Positions 7,018-14,069 of a stretch of DNA of 14,479 bases are shown in pieces. This stretch comes from Propionibacteriaceae bacterium. GTDB taxonomy: Bacteria > Actinomycetota > Actinomycetes > Propionibacteriales > Propionibacteriaceae. The number at the start of each line of letters is the position of its first letter. Within the stretch, counting starts at the first letter, position 1. A model generated the notes under the pieces. The model saw only the letters and a program-made list of their open reading frames with translations, was not told the origin of the DNA and did not search any database. The position numbers were made by a program, and so were the translations under genes. Where the stretch lies: assembly GCA_009778535.1 (NCBI GenBank), contig WRJP01000033.1:1-14479 (forward strand), in the 5' to 3' direction.

Positions 7018-8244
7018 CTATTTGGTTTTTGCGTAGTAGCGCCCGAGGAACTCAACTCGCAATGCCTCGAAATCGCCGCCGCCGATAGCTGAACGTATTT
7101 GGTCTATCAGGCGAATGATAAAACGTTCGTTGTGGATCGTGGCCAACGTGTAGGCCAGCAGTTCCTTTGAGTGGAATAGGTGGTGTAGGTAGGCGCGAGT
7201 GTAGTTTACGCAGGTGTAGCAGTCGCACTCGGAATCAATCGGGGCGAAATTCCGGCGATTAGCGGCGTTCGTGATGTTGAAAAAGCCGTCATAGGTATAA
7301 AGCCTGGCATTGCGCGCTTCACGGGATGGCTTGACGCAATCAAAGGTGTCCGTACCAGCCGCGATGGCGACGAAAAGATCATCCGGCTCGGAAATTCCCA
7401 ACAGATGGCGTGGTTTAGTTTCGGGCAGTTCGTCGGTAACCCAGCCGATGATGCGGCCCAGATTCTCTTTTTCCAGAGCGCCACCAATACCAAAACCGTC
7501 GAATCGTTGCCCATCAGCTTCGGCTTGAGCCAGATCACGGGCAGCTTTGCGGCGCAAATCCTCATACTGCGCTCCCTGAACCACCCCAAAGAGCGCCTGA
7601 TATGGGTGATCCGCGCGCCCAGTAGTCAGTTCCTTGTGGGCACCAAGACAGCGCAGCGCCCATTTTTGAGTACGGTCAGTCGCTTCTTCCTGGTAGCTGC
7701 GAGTGTTGAGCAAGGTGGTGCATTCGTCGAAAGCGAAGATGATGTCCGCGCCCAGCTCGTGCTGGATTCGCATCGAAATTTCGGGAGTAAAACGATGCTT
7801 GCTGCCATCTAAATGTGAAATGAAAGTAACCCCGTCGTCGTCAACGTGTGCCAAGCGTTGCTTACCTTCGGCAATGACATCATCAGATTTCAAACCTTCG
7901 GTGTCCATAGCCAGCACCTTCTTGAAACCAGCACCCAGTGAAAGTACCTGGAAGCCGCCCGAGTCAGTGAAGGTGGGGCCATTCCAGTTCATGAAGCTGG
8001 CCAAACCACCGGCTTCGTCGACAATGTCGGAACCAGGTTGGAGGTATAGGTGGTAGGCATTAGCGAGAATGGCTTGCGCACCAAGTGAAGTCATCGTGTG
8101 CGGCAGCACACCTTTCACGGTGGCTTGGGTTCCCACAGCAATGAATGCGGGAGTCGCAATGTCACCATGCGGGGTGTGAATCACGCCGGTGCGAGCCTTA
8201 GTGTCAGCTAAGCGCTGTGTGATGTCAAAACAGAAGTCGTTCAT
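7018..8244 (-). CDS. tgt: tRNA-guanine(34) transglycosylase
   Basis: A 408-residue bacterial Tgt, which swaps G34 of GUN-anticodon tRNAs for preQ1 on the way to queuosine. General acid/base Asp94 lies in FTDSGGFQV, nucleophile Asp302 in TFDCVKPSREARN, and FGVVQGAQ and FGIGGALEKE line the pocket. The zinc site is Cys340, Cys342, Cys345 and His371, the same spacing as in the Zymomonas enzyme. It is longer than the usual 370-380 residues because of an insertion at about 104-136 (after QVLSLG), which I associate with actinobacterial Tgt. Its ATG overlaps the rsmE stop by four bases and AGGAG precedes it inside rsmE. No preQ1 synthesis genes are in the window. Confidence 0.96.
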   Translation of the reverse strand: MNDFCFDITQRLADTKARTGVIHTPHGDIATPAFIAVGTQATVKGVLPHTMTSLGAQAILANAYHLYLQPGSDIVDEAGGLASFMNWNGPTFTDSGGFQVLSLGAGFKKVLAMDTEGLKSDDVIAEGKQRLAHVDDDGVTFISHLDGSKHRFTPEISMRIQHELGADIIFAFDECTTLLNTRSYQEEATDRTQKWALRCLGAHKELTTGRADHPYQALFGVVQGAQYEDLRRKAARDLAQAEADGQRFDGFGIGGALEKENLGRIIGWVTDELPETKPRHLLGISEPDDLFVAIAAGTDTFDCVKPSREARNARLYTYDGFFNITNAANRRNFAPIDSECDCYTCVNYTRAYLHHLFHSKELLAYTLATIHNERFIIRLIDQIRSAIGGGDFEALRVEFLGRYYAKTK

Positions 8245-8975
8245 TCGCGCTCCTGTAATGCTTTGATGGCTGCCAGCGCGACCACGCCTGCGGTAGAGGT
8301 ACGCAAAATACCGTCGCTGATACGAACCGATTGCGCACCGGATTCGGCGAATGCCGCGACCTCAGCTTCACTCAAGCCGCCTTCGGGGCCAATAACGAAA
8401 AGAATTTCTCCCTTTGTTGGGATTTCTACTTTTGCAAGTGAGGTTTCGGCTGATTCATGCAGCACTAAAGCCAACTCCGCATCACGAATACGTTGCTGGA
8501 TGTCAGCAAGGGAGTGCGGCGGTGAAATCAGCGGAACTCGCAAACGTCGGCTCTGTTTGGCGGCTTCACGAGCAGCAGCACGCCATCGCGCCAAGCCGCG
8601 TTCGATCCGCTCAGGTGCCCACTTGGCTACCGAACGTTCAGATTGCCAAGGAATGATTTCGTCGACTCCAGCTTCGGTCAGAATCTCCACTGCTAACTCG
8701 GCTCGTTCGGTTTTAGCAAGGGCTTGCACGCCGACGTAACAGGTGCTTGGAGGCTTTACTTCAATCACTTCCGCCGCTGCGATTCGCAGAGTATGTTTTT
8801 CGGCTAGCAAAACTGTGCCACGAACGGCACGTCCGGCACCGTCACCAATCCAGATGATCTCACCTGGTCTTATTCGACGCACCGCCTGCGCATGATGCCC
8901 TTCAGCTCCGGATAGCTCGACTTCGTCGCCTGGGGTAACAGTGCCCAAGTCTGTGAAAAACAATGGTTCGGTCAT
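8241..8975 (-). CDS. rsmE: 16S rRNA (uracil(1498)-N3)-methyltransferase
   Basis: A 244-residue SPOUT methyltransferase that makes m3U1498 on 16S rRNA of the 30S subunit. The N-terminal PUA-like part has GHHAQAVRRIRPGE (26-39). The knotted C-terminal domain has the AAREAAKQSRR helix (134-144), the SAM loop FVIGPEGGLSEAEV (193-206) and RISDGILRTSTAGVVA (218-233). ATG 8975 has only a weak ribosome site and lies 28 bases after dnaJ, consistent with read-through from the hrcA-dnaJ transcript. It overlaps tgt by four bases. The hrcA-dnaJ-rsmE order is common in actinobacteria. Confidence 0.95.
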   Translation of the reverse strand: MTEPLFFTDLGTVTPGDEVELSGAEGHHAQAVRRIRPGEIIWIGDGAGRAVRGTVLLAEKHTLRIAAAEVIEVKPPSTCYVGVQALAKTERAELAVEILTEAGVDEIIPWQSERSVAKWAPERIERGLARWRAAAREAAKQSRRLRVPLISPPHSLADIQQRIRDAELALVLHESAETSLAKVEIPTKGEILFVIGPEGGLSEAEVAAFAESGAQSVRISDGILRTSTAGVVALAAIKALQERE

Positions 8976-9003
8976 AGTTCACCAAATGCCCAAGTTAAAG
9001 GTC

Positions 9004-10161
9004 TCATCCGAAAGTGTCCCGCAGCCATCCGAAAACGCCCTTGCCTTGCTTGGCGACTTGCACCTCTGGGCGGCTTTCTTGGCGCAGCGCTGCCAGTTGG
9101 CGCAACAGCTCGCGTTGTTCTTCGTCAAGATATTCTGGGGTCTCTACTATCAGCGTTACGCCCAACTCGCCGCGACCGCGTCCGCGTAATTTAGGGATTC
9201 CTTTCCCGAGCACGGCAATTCTGGTTCCCGACTGGGTTCCAGTTGGAATTGTCAACGTGATTTCACCCTCGGCAGGGTCGAGATCATCTCGTTCTGCTTC
9301 AAGAGTCTGCAAAGTCACTTCGGTACCCAGTGCAGCCGCTGTCATTGGAACGGTTACCACCATTTCCAGATTGTCTTTATTTCGGGTGAAAACGTCATGG
9401 TTGAGGACGCCAATTTCAACATAAAGATCACCTGCGGGGCCGCCGCCAAGACCTATCTCGCCCTGGGAATCCAAATGGATTCGGTTTCCAGTGCTCACTC
9501 CTGGGGGAATTTTGACGCTCACGCTGCGAGTAGAGCGGACTCTGCCGTCGCCACCGCATTCGTGACAGGTATCGACAATCACACTGCCGTAACCGCGGCA
9601 AGCCGGACATGGCGACGACGTTCGGATGTCGCCCAAGAATGAGCGCTGGATTTGAGTCATTTCTCCGCGTCCTTGGCAGGAGGTGCAAGAAGTAGGTTCG
9701 CTACCATTCTCGCCGCCGCCGCCGCTACAGCGCGGGCAAAGAACGGCGGTGTCAACCTTCAGGGCTTTGGTGATACCGAAGGCAGCCTCAGCTAACGTCA
9801 AGCGGGTTCGTATCAGAGCATCTTGACCACGTTGTACCCGCGAACGCGGTCCATGGCTGGATTGGCCGCCGAACATGGCGTCCACCAAGTTACTGAAGTC
9901 GAAACCGCCGAATCCGCCAAAGCCGCCCATACCTGAAAATCCGCCGCCGAGCGGGTCGCCGCCGCGATCATAGATGTCGCGTTTGTTCGGGTCTTGCAAT
10001 ACCTCGTAGGCTTCACCGATTTGCTTAAATTTGTCCGCTGAATCTGCCTCATCCGCAACGTCGGGATGGTATTGCATCGCCAGTTTGCGGTACGCCTTCT
10101 TTATCTGTTCCGGACTGGCGTCACGCGGCACGCCAAGCACTTTGTAGTAGTCAGTCGCCAA
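9004..10161 (-). CDS. dnaJ: Chaperone protein DnaJ (HSP40), TTG start
   Basis: A 385-residue type I J-protein that delivers substrates to DnaK and stimulates its ATPase. The J domain (about 1-67) has HPD at 32-34. A Gly/Phe-rich linker runs from about 67 to 100. Four zinc motifs follow: Cys142/Cys145, Cys159/Cys162, Cys185/Cys188 and Cys199/Cys202, then the client-binding domains. The start must be TTG at 10161: the next methionine (Met29) would remove most of the J domain, and AAGGA lies six bases before the TTG, inside the end of hrcA. The gap to hrcA is three bases, so the two are probably translationally coupled. This is the hrcA-linked copy (dnaJ2 type); a separate dnaK-grpE-dnaJ operon elsewhere is likely. 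Confidence 0.97.
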   Translation of the reverse strand: MATDYYKVLGVPRDASPEQIKKAYRKLAMQYHPDVADEADSADKFKQIGEAYEVLQDPNKRDIYDRGGDPLGGGFSGMGGFGGFGGFDFSNLVDAMFGGQSSHGPRSRVQRGQDALIRTRLTLAEAAFGITKALKVDTAVLCPRCSGGGGENGSEPTSCTSCQGRGEMTQIQRSFLGDIRTSSPCPACRGYGSVIVDTCHECGGDGRVRSTRSVSVKIPPGVSTGNRIHLDSQGEIGLGGGPAGDLYVEIGVLNHDVFTRNKDNLEMVVTVPMTAAALGTEVTLQTLEAERDDLDPAEGEITLTIPTGTQSGTRIAVLGKGIPKLRGRGRGELGVTLIVETPEYLDEEQRELLRQLAALRQESRPEVQVAKQGKGVFGWLRDTFG

Positions 10162-10164
10162 CTC

Positions 10165-11181
10165 TCATCCTTCTGACAGAAATCTGCCAACATAACGTGC
10201 GACAGCGCGCACTGTTGCCATTGTTGCGGGGTAGTCCATGCGGGTAGGCCCAACCACGCCTAGGTTCGCCAACGAATCGGTGTCTGACCCGTAGGTGCTC
10301 GCCACCAGGGAAGTAGATCGCAGCGGTTCGTAGGAATTTTCCTGGCCAATCCTAACGGTCACGTTCCCTGCCGTACTTGCTTCGCCTAGGAGCCGCAGCA
10401 GCACAACTTGCTCTTCTAAAGCCTCTAATACCGGTTTGACGGTGGTTTCAAACTGATCGGAGAACCTAGTCAGATTTTGTACGCCGCCCACGACAATGCG
10501 AGTAGAAGGGTCTAGGTTGAGCATCTCCAACAGCGCGGAGACGACGACCGTTCCCAATATTCTGGTCTCTGGCGGCAGTGACTCCAAGAAGATGCTCAGT
10601 GACTCCATCGCCTTTACGGGGTCTAGCCCGATCAGTGCGGCGCTCAGCCGGCCGCGCATATCTGCTATGTCTGATTCGCTGATGCCACTCACATCGACTG
10701 GGCGTTGTTCCACATGCCCTGATGAGTCGATCAGAATCACCAACGCCCGTTCTGGGTTGAGAGAGATCACTTCGACACCGCGTACCTTGGTTGTGGCAAT
10801 GACCGGATATTGTACGATCGCCACTTGTCGGGTGATCTGAGCCAAAAGCCGTACCGTACGTTTGATGATGTCGTCAACGTCCAGTGCTCCGGCCATGAAA
10901 GTCTCAATGGCACGGCGTTCTACCGCAGAAAGTGGTTTTATCGCGCCGAGCCGGTCTACGAACAGCCGATACCCCTTGTCAGTTGGGATTCTGCCAGCAG
11001 AGGTGTGCGGCTGGGTGATGTAGCCTTCTTCTTCCAAAACCGCCATGTCATTACGAACGGTAGCTGGGGACACATTCAGCTTGTAGCGTTCCACCAGGGT
11101 TTTTGAGCCTACCGGCTCCCGCATCGAAACGTATTCGGTGATGATGGCTCGAAGTATGGCGAGTTTACGGTCGTCCAGCAT
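10165..11181 (-). CDS. hrcA: Heat-inducible transcription repressor HrcA
   Basis: A 338-residue repressor that binds CIRCE operators and represses chaperone genes until heat stress. The N-terminal winged helix (about 1-75) contains EPVGSKTLVERY, VSPATVRNDMAVLEEEGY and TSAGRIPTDKGYRLFVD, all canonical HrcA segments. The central and C-terminal parts form the dimerisation and GroEL-sensing region. ATG 11181 follows AAGGAGG with good spacing. A perfect CIRCE site lies 12 bases upstream, so the gene is autoregulated together with dnaJ and probably rsmE-tgt. Confidence 0.97.
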   Translation of the reverse strand: MLDDRKLAILRAIITEYVSMREPVGSKTLVERYKLNVSPATVRNDMAVLEEEGYITQPHTSAGRIPTDKGYRLFVDRLGAIKPLSAVERRAIETFMAGALDVDDIIKRTVRLLAQITRQVAIVQYPVIATTKVRGVEVISLNPERALVILIDSSGHVEQRPVDVSGISESDIADMRGRLSAALIGLDPVKAMESLSIFLESLPPETRILGTVVVSALLEMLNLDPSTRIVVGGVQNLTRFSDQFETTVKPVLEALEEQVVLLRLLGEASTAGNVTVRIGQENSYEPLRSTSLVASTYGSDTDSLANLGVVGPTRMDYPATMATVRAVARYVGRFLSEG

Positions 11182-11193
11182 CGAGCCTCCTTC

Positions 11194-11220
11194 CTGGCAC
11201 TCTCATTGGTAGAGTGCCAG
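11194..11220. promoter_or_regulatory. CIRCE operator (HrcA binding site)
   Basis: A perfect inverted repeat CTGGCACTC-N9-GAGTGCCAG, 27 bases. The consensus CIRCE is TTAGCACTC-N9-GAGTGCTAA; the inner GCACTC/GAGTGC core and the nine-base spacer match exactly, and the outer bases differ symmetrically. It overlaps the expected hrcA transcription start and also lies 59 bases upstream of the divergent hydrolase ATG. Confidence 0.95.
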
Positions 11221-11226
11221 TCTATA
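11221..11226 (-). promoter_or_regulatory. Candidate -10 box of the hrcA promoter
   Basis: The minus strand reads TATAGA immediately upstream of CIRCE. A start about seven bases downstream would fall inside the operator, the usual arrangement for HrcA repression. No convincing -35 hexamer is seen 16-18 bases further upstream. Confidence 0.35.
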
Positions 11227-11279
11227 CCGGCTGGTGCTGCGATTCAGCTTCACTTACGGCAGCGGCTACACTCGTCGGC

Positions 11280-12035
11280 ATGGTTGACTTCCGTTTAGGT
11301 GCATTCACGAGTATTGCTGATCGAGTTTGGATCGCGCCCGCCGAGCCGGAGAGTGTCAATATCGGCCTAGTTGCAGGCGAGTCGCATGGGTTGTTAATCG
11401 ATACCGGGTCAAGCCCGCAGCAGGGAGCGCAAATCCGCCGTGCTGCCGAAGCTACAGCAGGAGTGCCGCTTTGCGGCGTGTTCGTTACCCATGATCATTA
11501 TGATCACATCGGGGGGCTGGCAGCTTTTGATGACCTGCCAAGTTATGCCCATGAATCTGTTGCGTCCGCCAGCGAACGCTTTGCATTGGTTAAATCCATC
11601 GAATTGGGGTCGCGCCAAGTCGAGCTCGCGTATTTTGGGCAGGCACACACCTTTGGAGATGTGGTGGCGGTGGTGCCTGATGCTGATGTCATTTTCGTCG
11701 GCGATCTGCTGGAATCGCTGCAACCGCTACAGTTTGACACTACGTCTTCTTTTTCTGGCTGGGTGAAAGCGCTGGATGGGGTTTGCTCAATGCTCAGTTC
11801 TCAGACGTGCTTGATTGTGGGGCATGGCGAAGTTGTTGGCCGAGATTTTGCTTTCGAGCAGCGGTCGCAGCTCGCTATGATCGTGGGAAATGTTGAATAT
11901 CTGCTACAGCAACACATTCCGAGCGCAGAAGCGTTAACTGCTGGGTTGACTTGGCCATACGACCATGCTGTCATCGAACCGTTACTGCCTCAGATTTACG
12001 CCGAGATTCAAAAGACGCTTCCTCGACACAGATAG
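11280..12035 (+). CDS. Metallo-beta-lactamase-fold hydrolase
   Basis: 251 residues from ATG 11280. The binuclear zinc site is complete: HDHYDH at 71-76 (His71, His73, Asp75, His76), His123 in AHTFGDVVA, Asp142 in FVGDLLES and His182 in VGHGEVVG. GLLIDTGSS (37-45) is the typical early strand. Closest in style are the general MBL-fold hydrolases of the glyoxalase-II/quinoprotein-relay type; the substrate is unknown and no signal peptide is seen. Earlier in-frame starts reach back to a GTG at 11214 inside CIRCE, which I reject. The upstream Shine-Dalgarno is weak, so the message may be leaderless or poorly translated. It is convergent with the DUF5302 gene. Confidence 0.85.
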   Translation: MVDFRLGAFTSIADRVWIAPAEPESVNIGLVAGESHGLLIDTGSSPQQGAQIRRAAEATAGVPLCGVFVTHDHYDHIGGLAAFDDLPSYAHESVASASERFALVKSIELGSRQVELAYFGQAHTFGDVVAVVPDADVIFVGDLLESLQPLQFDTTSSFSGWVKALDGVCSMLSSQTCLIVGHGEVVGRDFAFEQRSQLAMIVGNVEYLLQQHIPSAEALTAGLTWPYDHAVIEPLLPQIYAEIQKTLPRHR

Positions 12036-12074
12036 TAAGCGGCTGCACAGCGACGCCTAACTTGTTATGCCTTC

Positions 12075-12239
12075 TTAGCCGCCAGCTTTGCGGCGGAATT
12101 CACGAGAGCCGCCCATGCGGGAACGTTCGGCCGGACCTTTTTCCTTGTGGTGGCCTTCTGCATGAGCTTCTGAATCGTTTGACTTCTTCTTGTTCAACGC
12201 TTCGAGCATTTTTGCCTTGAGATCGTCGTTTTCGGACAT
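12075..12239 (-). CDS. DUF5302 family small protein
   Basis: A 54-residue, highly charged protein from ATG 12239: MSENDDLKAKMLEALNKKK, then a His/Lys/Glu-rich linker and a basic tail ending SREFRRKAGG. This pattern (an acidic-basic helix of the KAKFREALERK type and a C-terminal FRRK) matches DUF5302, a small family of unknown function largely restricted to actinobacteria. There is no clear Shine-Dalgarno before the ATG. The frame is open upstream to 12344 but that extension is low-complexity and lacks the family start. The function is unknown. Confidence 0.75.
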   Translation of the reverse strand: MSENDDLKAKMLEALNKKKSNDSEAHAEGHHKEKGPAERSRMGGSREFRRKAGG

Positions 12240-12362
12240 AGGGTCAGCATATTCGGGTTTTCCGCTTTTGTCTTGCGTACGCTGCGGGCTAGTTATCTGG
12301 CGCTGGTTGCCGCCAACAGGGCGCTGAGGTATCGAGTACAGCAAGAAGTAGGATTCAACGGC

Positions 12363-13499
12363 CTAGAAGTCGTAGTTTTTGTAGTTTGTCTGATCAATCA
12401 ACAGCGGCGGGGAAAAGATAATCGTATTCGTAGCTGGTTCTGGAATGACTTCATATTCACCCAGGGCACCAGCTAGGAAAGTTCCAGCTTGGGGAATCTT
12501 GTTATCGCAGATACCGCGAGCCACATAAGCAAGGAATTCGCCCTTTTTTTCCTCATCCCAGTACCAAAGGCCGTCAAGTGATTTGTCTTCAAAATATCTG
12601 GCGTTTGACTTCGGTGTCGAAACGCCCCAAATCCCGATCTTTCCGCTCTTGCCGTTTGCCTTTACTGCCGCAATCGCACCTGCAACGGCAAACGAGTCGA
12701 ATGCGAATACTGCTAGCAGGTCTTGATGCTGATTCATTAAGCCAATGGTTTCAGTCATGGATTGCGCAGCGTTGGAGTCACTGAATGTTGGAGCTTCGAA
12801 GACGAGGTTGGGATAGGTGGCATTTCCGTATTCGGTGATCGCTCGAATCCACTCGTTTTGGATGGTGGCTTCAGGGGTGGTTGAAATAATTCCAATCGTG
12901 CCGCTGTCGCCGTATTTTTCTACGGCAGCATCCACGAAGGATTCCCCCATGTCGGAATATGAAGTGCTTTGGATGAATAAGTCACGCGCGGACGCTGCCA
13001 CGTCATAGTCCATGCCGACAACCAGAATGCCTCGTTTTTTTGCGGCGATAAGTTCCTCAGCGATCATAGTTGGGTCGTTTGTTGAAAATGCAATGACATC
13101 GGGGGGATTGCTGGAGTTGACTAAGTCAGCAATGATTTGTGCCTGATCAGTGGCGTTTACCGTCGCTGGGGCTGTGTAGTGTACGGCGACACCGATTTCG
13201 GCTCCTGCCTTATTCGCTCCGGCGGCATTTGCTTCAAATGGTGAAAGACCCTGCTGACTTGGTATCCATGCCAGCGTCATGTCTGAACCCTTGCCGATTG
13301 TGGCGTTGGGTTCTGGCGGGGTGCGATCGGCTTCACAGACTCCTACTGGAGTGAATCTTGCCCCAGTAGGGTTTTCGCTGCCAAGCTGTGGCGGCGAATT
13401 TAGCCACGGAATCGCAATATTGGTGCAACCAGCTAGCAGTAATCCGAGGACTGTCAGGCACCCTAACAACATCTTGGCGCTTCTGCGGCATGCTTGCAC
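12363..13499 (-). CDS. Sugar ABC transporter substrate-binding lipoprotein, orphan
   Basis: A 378-residue extracellular solute-binding protein of the periplasmic-binding-protein type 1 (sugar-binding, RbsB-like) family. The signal is a lipoprotein type: basic start, hydrophobic LLGCLTVLGLLLAG and a lipobox LLAGC with Cys25 as the lipidation site. The mature domain begins near TLAWIPSQQGLSPFEANAAG (75-94). DVIAFSTNDP and GILVVGMDYD are the interdomain strands, and LLAVFAFDSFAVAGAIAAVKANG is the C-lobe helix. The tail IIFSPPLLIDQTNYKNYDF resembles the ends of rhamnose/autoinducer-2 binding proteins. GTG 13499 is supported by AAGGAG five bases upstream. No permease or ATPase gene is adjacent, so the partner is elsewhere or the protein acts only as a sensor. 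Confidence 0.88.
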   Translation of the reverse strand: MQACRRSAKMLLGCLTVLGLLLAGCTNIAIPWLNSPPQLGSENPTGARFTPVGVCEADRTPPEPNATIGKGSDMTLAWIPSQQGLSPFEANAAGANKAGAEIGVAVHYTAPATVNATDQAQIIADLVNSSNPPDVIAFSTNDPTMIAEELIAAKKRGILVVGMDYDVAASARDLFIQSTSYSDMGESFVDAAVEKYGDSGTIGIISTTPEATIQNEWIRAITEYGNATYPNLVFEAPTFSDSNAAQSMTETIGLMNQHQDLLAVFAFDSFAVAGAIAAVKANGKSGKIGIWGVSTPKSNARYFEDKSLDGLWYWDEEKKGEFLAYVARGICDNKIPQAGTFLAGALGEYEVIPEPATNTIIFSPPLLIDQTNYKNYDF

Positions 13500-13523
13500 G
13501 ATTTCTCCTTGTGGTCTGAATAG

Positions 13524-13551
13524 ACATTACGGATACTTGTAAATCTGTCAA
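13524..13551 (-). promoter_or_regulatory. Candidate promoter of the substrate-binding protein gene
   Basis: On the minus strand TTGACA (13551-13546) is followed after 16 bases by TAATGT (13529-13524). The -35 is a perfect consensus and the -10 a partial match. A start near 13517 gives a short leader of about 18 bases carrying the AAGGAG ribosome site. Confidence 0.45.
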
Positions 13552-13662
13552 ATCTGTTGGTGAACCTATCTGAAAATTCTTGGCATTCACACTGATTTTG
13601 TTGTTGGAAGCTACTAGGCTCGGCATGTCAGACAGCGGCTAGGTATTAGTTCTGGAATGGAG

Positions 13663-13668
13663 TATACT
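13663..13668 (+). promoter_or_regulatory. Candidate -10 box of the ssrA promoter
   Basis: TATACT, close to the consensus TATAAT, lies 36 bases before the mature tmRNA 5' end. Transcription would start near 13675, leaving a 5' leader of about 30 bases for RNase P to remove. No good -35 hexamer is seen at the expected spacing. Confidence 0.4.
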
Positions 13669-13798
13669 TGCTCGGTTGGGCTCTAGCACAGCAATAACTT
13701 AATAGGGGGTGACTGGTTTCGACTTGGGACGATAGTTTCAGGAGAAGCGGGTCGAGAAGCAGGGTCAACTCGTTAATGTTCCCTGAAAAATAATAAGT

Positions 13799-13837
13799 GC
13801 CAACAATACGCGCACTGACTTCGCTCTCGCTGCTTAA
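13799..13837 (+). other. tmRNA proteolysis-tag reading frame
   Basis: GCC AAC AAT ACG CGC ACT GAC TTC GCT CTC GCT GCT TAA encodes ANNTRTDFALAA. Together with the terminal Ala carried by charged tmRNA, the tag ends in the LAA degron recognised by ClpXP-type proteases. Confidence 0.93.
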
Positions 13838-14033
13838 GCGATCGAAGGGTCAGCCCGGATGTGCCTTCCGTCCGGATACTGGTCTAATCTAAGAAGGCTT
13901 GCTTGGTTTGCCGCGTCCGCGGGCAGATCAGGGACTTTTTGCGGACTGGGCTTGTTCGTTACTTGCTGACTAGAGAACGAGAGCCAAGTAGAACGTTGTG
14001 TCAGCTGCACCCGGAGAATACCTGTTCCATCTC

Positions 14034-14069
14034 TTAAGGACGCGGGTTCGATTCCCGCCACCTCCACCA
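14034..14069. mobile_element. Probable attachment-site junction of an integrated element in the ssrA 3' end
   Basis: The last 36 bases of ssrA (T arm, acceptor strand, CCA) are shared with the end of the recombinase frame. Integration at tRNA or tmRNA 3' ends is common because the element restores the gene. The exact crossover and the far att copy are not visible, so the boundary is approximate. Confidence 0.5.

Larger units (their letters stand above)
13705..14069 (+). ncRNA. ssrA: Transfer-messenger RNA (tmRNA)
   Basis: 365 bases. The 5' end GGGGGTGACTGGTTTCGACTT and the 3' end GGGTTCGATTCCCGCC then CACCTCC-A-CCA form the tRNA-like domain: GGGGGTG (13705-13711) pairs with CACCTCC (14059-14065) with one G-U, followed by the discriminator A and an encoded CCA (14067-14069). 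The tag frame runs 13799-13837 (resume codon GCC, stop TAA) and encodes ANNTRTDFALAA, an actinobacterial-style degradation tag ending ALAA. tmRNA with SmpB rescues stalled ribosomes and tags the product for proteolysis. The gene stays complete although a foreign element appears to be integrated at its 3' end. Confidence 0.97.

Noticed and set aside
11214..11279. Upstream GTG start for the MBL-fold gene
   Set aside because: It lies inside the CIRCE repeat and adds 22 residues not typical of the family. ATG 11280 fits the domain start.
12079..12096. CCGCC-N8-GGCGG inverted repeat near the convergent MBL and DUF5302 gene ends
   Set aside because: It lies within the coding tail of the DUF5302 gene, is short, and lacks a T run. 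It may be a by-product of Arg/Gly/Ala codons.
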